This document shows, piece by piece, positions 9,573 to 14,823 of a stretch of DNA of 34,456 bases. How positions within the stretch are numbered: position 1 is the stretch's first letter; the number at the start of each line of letters is the position of its first letter. The stretch is taken from positions 1 to 34,456 of the forward strand of contig SOHZ01000673.1 of NCBI GenBank assembly GCA_004377365.1, read 5' to 3'. The position numbers and the translations under genes were made by a program. This DNA comes from Anaerolineales bacterium (lineage in GTDB: Bacteria > Chloroflexota > Anaerolineae > E26-bin7). The notes beneath the pieces are model-generated. The model was given only the letters and a program-made list of their open reading frames with translations. It did no database searches and was not told the DNA's origin.

Positions 9573-9880
9573 CCTTTCCCCTCAGGCCCCATCGCTCTTG
9601 AGGGGGTAGGTTACGGTCTGGCTGATTTAATTATATCATGCATTGTGAGAAAATGCAATAGGAAACAAGTAATAAGGGATAGGGTGCAGACTGCCGTGCG
9701 CGCCCCAAAAGGCGCTTGAAAGGTCCTGGTTTAGCCGCGTCGCTGCCTCAAGCAGGCCCAAAACGGGCGTTTCTTGCCTTATATATTTTAGCACACTTCT
9801 GTTAGGGTAGAGTTAGAGAAAGGTTAGAATTTTGTTTGAAATTCGCAGGGAGACCACCCTCTGAACGGCTGCGATAACAT
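9573..9880. other. Noncoding stretch upstream of the radC operon
   Basis: It holds the radC promoter (9630-9658), a small GCGCCCCAAAAGGCGC hairpin around 9699-9714 and AT-rich sequence near 9780-9840. No supported gene is seen on either strand. The gyrB scar begins at 9881. Confidence 0.6.
9630..9658 (-). promoter_or_regulatory. Strong promoter of the radC-helicase-NTPase operon
   Basis: On the minus strand TTGCAT (complement of 9653-9658), a 17-bp spacer and a perfect TATAAT (complement of 9630-9635). The start point would be near 9623, giving a leader of about 270 nt before radC. Confidence 0.7.
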
Positions 9881-9967
9881 CTACACGTCCAGATTTCGCA
9901 CACTCTTGGCATGGGCCTGGATGAAGCGCTTGCGGGGCGGGACGCTGGAACCCATTATCATGTCCAA
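9881..9967 (-). pseudogene. gyrB: Scar of the gyrB 3' end (last 28 codons plus stop)
   Basis: The minus strand reads [20 protein letters not shown], then KSVRNLDV and TAG. This matches the conserved C-terminus of DNA gyrase subunit B (LMG..V.PR..FI..A..V.NLDV). Nothing upstream of 9967 continues the gyrB reading frame; the next gene is a vapC toxin ending at 10010. The fragment cannot be functional alone. It is a junction scar that marks where the TA island meets an older gyrB-radC arrangement. I infer that a full gyrB exists elsewhere. Confidence 0.8.
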
Positions 9968-10009
9968 GGAACACAAAGGTCCGTACGCCCCTTGTTCTTT
10001 GGGATCGAT

Positions 10010-10402
10010 CTACTCGTGGCGATAGAATTCGATAGCAATCAGTTCCTTGAGTGTGGTAAAATCACGCGTGTCGCGCGTCAACAAAGTACGCCCGGTGAGT
10101 TCTGCACTGGCAGCAATTGCCGCATCGGGTAGCGACAACCTGTCTAACCCGATCTGACGCCGCAGTTGTCCCGCCCGCCGGGCAATCGCGCCGTCCAAAG
10201 GCACTCGTTCCAACAAGGCCAGCATTGCCTCGTGCCGTTCTTCCTCGCCAGCTCGGATGCCCTGCCACAACTCCAGTTCGGTAATGGTGGAAAAAGCGCC
10301 GGTAGCCTCTCCGTTCAGGATCCTCTCGATGTAGGGGGTCACCCCTGGCCGGTCGTGGTAGTAGTCAATCAGAGCCACACTATCAAGCATCCAGCCGGGC
10401 AT
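10010..10402 (-). CDS. vapC: VapC-type PIN domain toxin
   Basis: A 130-residue PIN ribonuclease of usual VapC length. The acidic active-site positions are visible: D7 in MLDSVALIDYY, E42/E44 in TELELW, D93 in SLPDAAIAA and D111/D114 in TRDTRDF. VapC toxins cleave RNA, often tRNA or rRNA. The ATG at 10402 has AAGGA upstream and lies within the 3' end of vapB (20-nt overlap), so the two are translationally coupled. The gene ends 42 nt from the gyrB scar. Confidence 0.88.
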   Translation of the reverse strand: MPGWMLDSVALIDYYHDRPGVTPYIERILNGEATGAFSTITELELWQGIRAGEEERHEAMLALLERVPLDGAIARRAGQLRRQIGLDRLSLPDAAIAASAELTGRTLLTRDTRDFTTLKELIAIEFYRHE

Positions 10403-10673
10403 GTTCCAGTTCCTTATCTCTTTCTATCAGGCCAGTCCGGCTGGCGGTCAGGTAGCTGTCTGGGTCTCGGTCGGCCCACATGCCCCGCGCGGCCCGGGCC
10501 AGAGCGACCAGTTTTTCCCGCGAACGCTCCTTGGAGGCAAGATCGATCTCGCCGGCCACCCAGCGGGCTAACAAGTCACGTATCACTTCACTCACCGCCA
10601 CATTTTCTCTCAGAGCTTTGATCCTGGCCCGGTGAAAGATGGACTCTGGGACGTTAATCGTGGTGCGATGCAT
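10383..10673 (-). CDS. vapB: VapB-type ribbon-helix-helix antitoxin
   Basis: A 96-residue protein with an N-terminal ribbon-helix-helix (MHRTTINVPESIFHRARIKA, then VSEVIRDLLARWV) and a charged C-terminal tail that should wrap around the PIN toxin. It precedes and overlaps vapC. A strong promoter with a dyad lies just upstream (10697-10735), consistent with autorepression. Confidence 0.85.
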   Translation of the reverse strand: MHRTTINVPESIFHRARIKALRENVAVSEVIRDLLARWVAGEIDLASKERSREKLVALARAARGMWADRDPDSYLTASRTGLIERDKELEHARLDA

Positions 10674-10696
10674 ATTTTCACTCCATATATATGTCT

Positions 10697-10735
10697 GTAT
10701 GCGTCAAGTATACCCCATTTCGTTCCCGTTGTCAA
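10697..10735 (-). promoter_or_regulatory. vapBC promoter with overlapping dyad
   Basis: Minus strand TTGACA (complement of 10730-10735), 17-bp spacer, TATACT (complement of 10707-10712). A near-palindrome GTATGC (10697-10702) and GTATAC (10708-10713) covers the -10 box, a likely VapB operator. Confidence 0.75.
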
Positions 10736-10862
10736 TGAACCTACCTGACGCAAGTTGAGCCGGACGGTTACCTTGAACGAAAGCCAACAGGTAGAGCCGT
10801 GGAAAGGCTTCTCTGATCAGGCGGCGTTGGATCATGACATGTTTCTCACGAATGTATCCCCA

Positions 10863-10976
10863 CTCTACGCTGTCTCGGCCAGCGCCTCGGCCGGGTAACG
10901 GGCGGTGAGGGCCTCAGCGACCCGCTCCCGCTGTTCCCGGTCCAGGGTGACCAGGGTGCTGCCAAAGCGCAGGGCC
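10863..10976. repeat. 114-bp copy of the 3' end of the vapC at 16571
   Basis: 10863-10976 matches 16569-16682 with 3 mismatches counted by eye. It covers the stop codon and the last 36 or so codons of that vapC. Identity ends abruptly at 10976. The direction is the same on both sides (minus-strand coding). Confidence 0.9.
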
Positions 10977-11283
10977 GATAGCTTGCCCCAGGTAACAGGG
11001 TGGCACAGATCGGCCACGCTCCGCTCTTTGGAGGCGGTAAAGGCGAACTCTTGCATCAACTGTGCGGCGGTTTCGCGGAAGCTGGGCGGGCAGTTCTCGT
11101 CGGCGGGGTCGGGCCACAGGGCAGCGCAGAGCACGGCCCGGCAGCCGTCCAGCGGTCGCCGCGCCCACCAGATGTGCAGCGTGCAGATGTGCCCGTGCCG
11201 GATGGATTTCTCGCGCCGGGCGTGGGCGATGATGCGCTTGATGGGCAGGTCAACTTCGATGAGGCGTTTGGGGTATGGGGTCA
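10865..11283 (-). pseudogene. Chimera: DUF1156 methylase N-terminus fused in frame to a vapC tail
   Basis: An intact 138-codon frame. Residues 1 to about 103 are the start of a DUF1156 (COG1743-type) adenine-specific DNA methylase, with [23 protein letters not shown] and [16 protein letters not shown]. The last 36 or so residues (LRFGSTLVTLDREQRERVAE onward) are the tail of the PIN toxin encoded at 16571-17008. DUF1156 proteins are normally far larger, and no methylase catalytic motif remains. GGAG lies upstream of the ATG, so the chimera might be translated. It is a recombination product, and any function is unknown. Confidence 0.85.
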
Positions 11284-11300
11284 TCCAGCAGTCTCCGTGC

Positions 11301-11367
11301 CTACCAGATGTGCGGGGGGGAGATATGCCCGTGGCGGATGGATTTCTCACGCCAAGCATGGGCGTGG
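11301..11367 (-). pseudogene. Short degenerate DUF1156 fragment
   Basis: The minus strand encodes a broken version of the segment [11 protein letters not shown]...PHIW, matching the intact copies at 11178-11247 and 12890-12958 with several substitutions and small length differences. It sits directly upstream of the chimera and is the third copy of the same gene region in 1.7 kb. Confidence 0.7.
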
Positions 11368-11388
11368 CACACCTTTGCGAGGGATAGA

Positions 11389-11649
11389 TTATAGGTTGGT
11401 CGTGTGCAGTCCCCGTGCTTCCAGTAGGCGGACGGCTTCCCAGGAACTGATGTCCAGTTGCTCCGCCAGGTAGCCTAGACTGCACTCACCTTGTTGGAAC
11501 ATCTCGTACAACTCGGCCAACTTTTGTTCAAAACCTCGTCGCACCAGGTCTTCCAACACCGGCGATGGGTTAGGGACCGCTTCACGCAACAGCCGCTGGC
11601 TAATGTCTTCTATTTGCGGCTCGGTAGGATAATGAACTACTTTAGACAT
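11389..11649 (-). CDS. UPF0175-like antitoxin
   Basis: An 86-residue protein starting MSKVVHYPTE. Its C-terminal half (LYEMFQQGECSLGYLAEQLD, then WEAVRLLEARGL) has the helix-turn-helix pattern of UPF0175 proteins, which pair with DUF3368-type PIN toxins. The ATG at 11649 overlaps the toxin stop by 13 nt; a longer frame to 11754 lies inside the toxin gene and lacks support. Here the antitoxin follows the toxin, a reversed order that occurs in this family. Regulation is probably through the shared upstream transcript. Confidence 0.7.
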   Translation of the reverse strand: MSKVVHYPTEPQIEDISQRLLREAVPNPSPVLEDLVRRGFEQKLAELYEMFQQGECSLGYLAEQLDISSWEAVRLLEARGLHTTNL

Positions 11650-12167
11650 CTTCGGTCTCCAGTCCTCAATATGGTCAGGGTGTGAGGCACAAAGCCGCCC
11701 GAAAACCTGTGCTGCACGGCTTTGACCACATCCTCGGCTAAAGCTCGCCTCCACAACTTGCGCTCGACCAGCTCAATGACCATGTCTAGAAACAAGCAGC
11801 AGGGGATATCGCACCGTTGGCCGACCACGTAAGCCAGCCGATCATCCGTGACCAGAAAATCCAGTTCGTCTGCTTTATCCAGATAGAGGGCAATGCTCTC
11901 TTTCTCACCCGATCCCAGCCTATAATGGCCCAGCACGTTATCGGAGGGCAGACTTGTCGGGATGACCTCAATGCGCCCTTCACCAATGATACGGTCAGCC
12001 AAGCGCGCATCCGGGAACCTGGCGCGGGCCGCGAGCACTTCCTGGTGAACCGCCATCGGAACGCGCAAGGCACACACTTCCAGGACACTTTCGATGGCTG
12101 GGCCGTCTTGGGTCATAGCCTGGCAACAGGTGATCAAAGCATTTGCATCAAAGACCAGTTCAAGCAT
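11637..12167 (-). CDS. PIN-like toxin (DUF3368-related)
   Basis: A 176-residue protein from ATG 12167, chosen because AAAGGA lies just upstream; an in-frame GTG at 12182 is the alternative. Acidic positions fit a PIN nuclease: D7 in LVFDANALI, E43 in HQEVLAA, E88/E90 in GSGEKESIAL and D108/D109 in LVTDDRLA. The GEKESIAL and TDDR pattern is typical of DUF3368 proteins. It begins 29 nt after the RelE-type toxin stop and overlaps the UPF0175 gene, so four genes (12705 to 11389) may form one transcript. Confidence 0.78.
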   Translation of the reverse strand: MLELVFDANALITCCQAMTQDGPAIESVLEVCALRVPMAVHQEVLAARARFPDARLADRIIGEGRIEVIPTSLPSDNVLGHYRLGSGEKESIALYLDKADELDFLVTDDRLAYVVGQRCDIPCCLFLDMVIELVERKLWRRALAEDVVKAVQHRFSGGFVPHTLTILRTGDRRCLK

Positions 12168-12196
12168 AACTTTTCCTTTCACTGTGCATTATAGCA

Positions 12197-12421
12197 TTAG
12201 TTACCAGGAAAGACAACCTCCATATAGTGAAAGGTGAACCGATGATTCAAATCAATGCGCCCCTCCCACACGTCGGGCACGCCCTGGACACGCTTCACAC
12301 CCAACGAGGGATGGCGCGGGTTCTCCTTGAACAGCATGAACGCCTTGGCCGCTTTTGCCTGAATCTCGCGCGGCAACCCGGCTGCCGCTTTCTTGAATCG
12401 CTTTGTGCGGACGTATCTCAT
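12197..12421 (-). CDS. RelE/ParE-type toxin
   Basis: A 74-residue basic protein with the RelE/ParE fold pattern: RTKRFKKAAAGLPREIQAK, then GVKRVQGVPDVWEGRI and a terminal DLNHRFTFHY strand. ATG 12421 forms ATGA with the stop of the upstream antitoxin and is preferred over the upstream ATG at 12430. Family members cut ribosome-bound mRNA or inhibit gyrase; which applies here cannot be read. Confidence 0.78.
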   Translation of the reverse strand: MRYVRTKRFKKAAAGLPREIQAKAAKAFMLFKENPRHPSLGVKRVQGVPDVWEGRIDLNHRFTFHYMEVVFPGN

Positions 12422-12705
12422 CGCGGCCAACTGAGGTCGTCAATCAAGTCTTCCATCGTGTCAAAGCTTTCGTGACGTCCGGCCGCCAGGTCAGCTTCCG
12501 CTTCGCGCTCGCCGGCTTGCCATTCCTCCGTCCAGAACCAGGCTTGGTCTTCGGCGGTCGCCAATGTCTCACGCAGGTAATCGGCGAGCGCGCCAGCCAT
12601 ATCGGGCGTGATTTCCAGGGTCTCGCGGGCGGCGCTGGCCAGTCGAGCCCGGCGCGCAAAAGACTGTACCTTGTCGAGTATGGGACGTTCTATCACTGTG
12701 CTCAT
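12418..12705 (-). CDS. Antitoxin partner of the RelE-type toxin
   Basis: A 95-residue acidic protein with SFDTMEDLIDDL near its C-terminus, a pattern seen in RelB/Phd-like antitoxins. The N-terminal half has no DNA-binding motif that I recognise. It is coupled by ATGA to the toxin. A candidate promoter (12780-12807) lies about 75 nt upstream, within the tail of a DUF1156 fragment. Confidence 0.65.
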   Translation of the reverse strand: MSTVIERPILDKVQSFARRARLASAARETLEITPDMAGALADYLRETLATAEDQAWFWTEEWQAGEREAEADLAAGRHESFDTMEDLIDDLSWPR

Positions 12706-12779
12706 TGTTCACCATCCTTTCGCCATCTTTTTGTGGAATGGGTTTCTTCCAGGTTCCAATGATGGTTTCGGCGTCTGAT

Positions 12780-12807
12780 ATTTTATCACTGCCCTACCGG
12801 GGCGCAA
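12780..12807 (-). promoter_or_regulatory. Candidate promoter of the four-gene TA operon
   Basis: Minus strand TTGCGC (complement of 12802-12807), 16-bp spacer, TAAAAT (complement of 12780-12785). The -35 box is weak. Confidence 0.4.
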
Positions 12808-12992
12808 CTGCAAGCGGGGTCGGGCCACAGAGCGGCGCAGAGCACGGCCCGGCAGCCGTCCAGTGGTCGCCGCGCCCACCAGATGTGCAGCGTGGAGATG
12901 TGCCCATGGCGGATGGATTTCTCGCGCCGGGCGTGGGCGCTGATGCGTTTGATAGGCAGATCTACTTCGATGAGGCGTTTAGGGTAGGTCAT
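12786..12992 (-). pseudogene. Truncated DUF1156 DNA methylase start
   Basis: A 68-codon frame starting [20 protein letters not shown] and continuing through [10 protein letters not shown] and [16 protein letters not shown] to DP, then a few unrelated residues and a stop. It is roughly 90% identical at base level to the copy in the 10865-11283 chimera. Only the first 60 or so codons of the methylase remain. It follows the two tandem DUF433 genes and precedes the RelE-type operon. Confidence 0.82.
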
Positions 12993-13049
12993 CGTCCCCC
13001 AGATCGTCCTCCAGGAAGAGGGGTCATGCGAATGCGATATACGCATACG

Positions 13050-13289
13050 TTACGCCTCTGAAATCTCGTAGGAGTAGACCTTCTCAGCCTGCAAGACGGC
13101 GCTAGCATAGCCCAGGCATGCCTGAATGTCTTCGCGCGTGAGTCCAGGATAGTTGCGCAGAATTTCTCCTTCGCTCCATCCCTGAGCCAGAAGGTCAATG
13201 ATGAACTCCACGGCCAGGCGTGTGCCCTTCACAACGGGTTTCCCCACAAGAATTCCTGGATCAACAACAATTCGATCTTGCCAATTCAT
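13050..13289 (-). CDS. DUF433 domain protein (second of a tandem pair)
   Basis: A 79-residue DUF433 protein (DRIVVDPGILVGKPVVKGTR, then LLAQGWSEGEILRNYP). ATG 13289 overlaps the stop of the preceding DUF433 gene as ATGA. A DUF5615 or PIN toxin would be expected downstream, but the next coding sequence is the DUF1156 fragment at 12992. It is therefore an apparently toxin-less antitoxin, or it serves the toxin upstream at 13596. Confidence 0.83.
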   Translation of the reverse strand: MNWQDRIVVDPGILVGKPVVKGTRLAVEFIIDLLAQGWSEGEILRNYPGLTREDIQACLGYASAVLQAEKVYSYEISEA

Positions 13290-13531
13290 CGCACACCTCC
13301 CTCAGCCAACTCTAGCGTGTGAACAGACTCGTCGGCCAGCCAAGCGGCATACGCCAGCGCCTGACGGATGTCATCCGGTTCCATGTAGGGATATTCGGCC
13401 AGGATTTCCTCGGTGCTCATCCCGTTCGCCACCAGGTTCACGATCAGCGACACCGTGACCCGCATCCCACGAATGCACGCGCGTCCCCCCATCACATTGG
13501 GATCAAAGGTAATGCGATCAAAGCCTAACAT
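13286..13531 (-). CDS. DUF433 domain protein (first of a tandem pair)
   Basis: An 81-residue DUF433 protein (DRITFDPNVMGGRACIRGMR, then LVANGMSTEEILAEYP). A GGAG-containing site is about 9 nt upstream of ATG 13531. It lies 64 nt after the DUF5615 gene and overlaps the next DUF433 by ATGA. It is clearly related to, but diverged from, the other three DUF433 proteins in the window, so it is not a recent duplicate of its neighbour. Confidence 0.83.
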   Translation of the reverse strand: MLGFDRITFDPNVMGGRACIRGMRVTVSLIVNLVANGMSTEEILAEYPYMEPDDIRQALAYAAWLADESVHTLELAEGGVR

Positions 13532-13595
13532 CGTCTTTTCTCCATCTCAATCACTATTCTTTCTTGACGTCACTGGTGCCTTTGCGGTTCAATCC

Positions 13596-13949
13596 TTACC
13601 GCCACTTGTTCAGCCAGCGCACTTGACTGATCCAATCCTCCGCTTGCGTCTCCGCGAGGAGTCGGTCCAAAGCCGCGATCAGGTCAGATAAGGTCCAACT
13701 GGCTTGAGCGGCCAGAATGATGCCGCCATGCCGGGGGTAACGCTGGGCCAGGACCACGAAATCGCGAACGTTGAAGGTAAAGATGCAGCGTCCCTGGGCG
13801 GTGGCCTGCAATAACAGAGTTTCATCGCTGGCGTCCGCCGCCATCCACTCGTTCGGGGTTCGCGTCACATCATGGCCGTGCGCGACCAGGGCCGCTTGCA
13901 GCGCCTTGATAGATGCGTCAGCATCCAAGTGCAGCCGGGGCTTAGACAT
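13596..13949 (-). CDS. DUF5615 PIN-like toxin
   Basis: A 117-residue protein with LHLDADASIKALQAAL at the N-terminus, FTFNVRDFVVLA in the middle and HGGIILAAQ, matching DUF5615. The acidic residues D8/D10 and the NVRDF motif correspond to the DEN and LDxDF motifs of the copy at 1454-1846. Its ATG overlaps the RHH-DUF433 gene by 8 nt. It is probably an RNase toxin silenced by that protein. Confidence 0.78.
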   Translation of the reverse strand: MSKPRLHLDADASIKALQAALVAHGHDVTRTPNEWMAADASDETLLLQATAQGRCIFTFNVRDFVVLAQRYPRHGGIILAAQASWTLSDLIAALDRLLAETQAEDWISQVRWLNKWR

Positions 13950-14340
13950 AGGTCTCTTCTATAGCCTGCTCAGCCGCGATGGCGGCCTCTATTTCCGCGC
14001 GGTGGGCCTCGTAGAACGCCAGGGCTTCGTTCACCTGGGCCTCGGTCAGGCCATACTCGGCGGCGATGTGGGCGGGCGTCAGTTCCCACCGCTGAGCGGC
14101 CACCACCACCGTTTGAACGCGAATGCCTGTCCCGCGCAGGACAGGCACGGGCTGTCCCGCAGCGCCGCGACGGTACGTGAGGTGCGGAAAGGCCAGGTCA
14201 TCGAGACTCTGGCTGAGCGAGCCTACCTTCTCTGCCACGGCCCACATGATGAACTGGTTAAGCGAGACGCCTTGATTGGCCGCCCATTTTTCCGCTTCTT
14301 CTTTCAATTGAGCCGGCAAGTTCAAAGGGTATCGCGCCAT
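13942..14340 (-). CDS. Antitoxin with N-terminal HicB/RHH-like segment and C-terminal DUF433
   Basis: I take ATG 14340 (132 residues) because GGAGGG precedes it; an upstream GTG at 14364 is less likely. Residues 1-45 (YPLNLPAQLKEEAEKWA, then SLNQFIMWAVAEKV) look like the ribbon-helix-helix of HicB/Arc-type repressors. Residues about 60-115 (VPVLRGTGIRVQTVVVAAQR, then LTPAHIAAEYGL) form a DUF433 domain. Two DNA-binding modules in one antitoxin are notable. The partner toxin gene overlaps by 8 nt. A strong promoter with a dyad lies at 14392-14429. Confidence 0.78.
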   Translation of the reverse strand: MARYPLNLPAQLKEEAEKWAANQGVSLNQFIMWAVAEKVGSLSQSLDDLAFPHLTYRRGAAGQPVPVLRGTGIRVQTVVVAAQRWELTPAHIAAEYGLTEAQVNEALAFYEAHRAEIEAAIAAEQAIEETYV

Positions 14341-14391
14341 CGGTCCCTCCTGATTCCGAAACACTTCTGTTTAGACATCACAGAGCACATC

Positions 14392-14429
14392 GTATAACAT
14401 ATCATACAATAGATTCTGGATGCTGTCAA
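14392..14429 (-). promoter_or_regulatory. Promoter and dyad upstream of the RHH-DUF433 operon
   Basis: Minus strand TTGACA (complement of 14424-14429), 17-bp spacer, TATGAT (complement of 14401-14406). An imperfect palindrome GTATAACATATCATAC (14392-14407, 12 of 16 positions symmetric) overlaps the -10 box, a likely autorepression site. Confidence 0.75.
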
Positions 14430-14487
14430 GTTGATACCCTTTTTACCGCCAAGGCGCAAAGATTCCTGGATTTTATTTCCTTGGCAT

Positions 14488-14823
14488 CCTTCGCGTCCTT
14501 GCGATTCAACTTTTGAGACCCATGCACCTGCGGGCCTTTCTGAGCAATTCGACCAACGGCATCAAATCGTCCAGCGTGGCGTGCTGGCGGACGTGCTCGG
14601 CTAGCATCGTCTTGTAGTCGTGGGTCTGGCCGCCCTTCTCCACCGGCTTGCCGTTGATGACGAGCTTACATCTTTACGCTGGAATCGTTCCTCGACCGCG
14701 TCGGGATACTGGCGCACAAAGGGGACGATGAGCGCCTGGGGCAGCATGTCCTCAATTTCCACGTCCCAACTCTTGCCGCCTCTATTCGTGTGATTCGTCT
14801 ATTCGCGTCATTCGTGATTCAAC
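14488..14823. repeat. Similar short direct repeats flanking the remnant gene
   Basis: TTCGCGTCCTTGCGATTCAACT near 14490-14511 resembles TTCGCGTCATTCGTGATTCAACT near 14802-14824 with one gap and a few changes. Around 14784-14818 ATTCGTG-like units recur several times. These may be the ends of a small degenerate repeat element. Confidence 0.4.
14506..14780 (-). pseudogene. Frameshifted remnant of an unrecognised protein gene
   Basis: The minus strand first reads GGKSWDVEIEDMLPQALIVP and onward to ERFQRKD. It then needs a frame change to read KLVINGKPVEKGG, then DYKTMLAEHVRQHA, and a stop at 14506. Both halves have the look of real protein but no start and no common frame. I do not recognise the parent family. 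It lies between the TA promoter at 14392-14429 and the 579-residue gene, and similar TTCGCGTC...GATTCAACT sequences flank it. Confidence 0.55.

Noticed and set aside
9437-9580. TPP riboswitch on the minus strand (CTGAGATGATACC)
   Set aside because: The second conserved part of the TPP element is missing and no thiamine gene is nearby.
10700-10862. Open minus-strand stretch containing REKHVMIQRRLIREAFPRL
   Set aside because: Short, without a start, overlapping the vapBC promoter, and not matched to any family. It could be a relic but cannot be supported.
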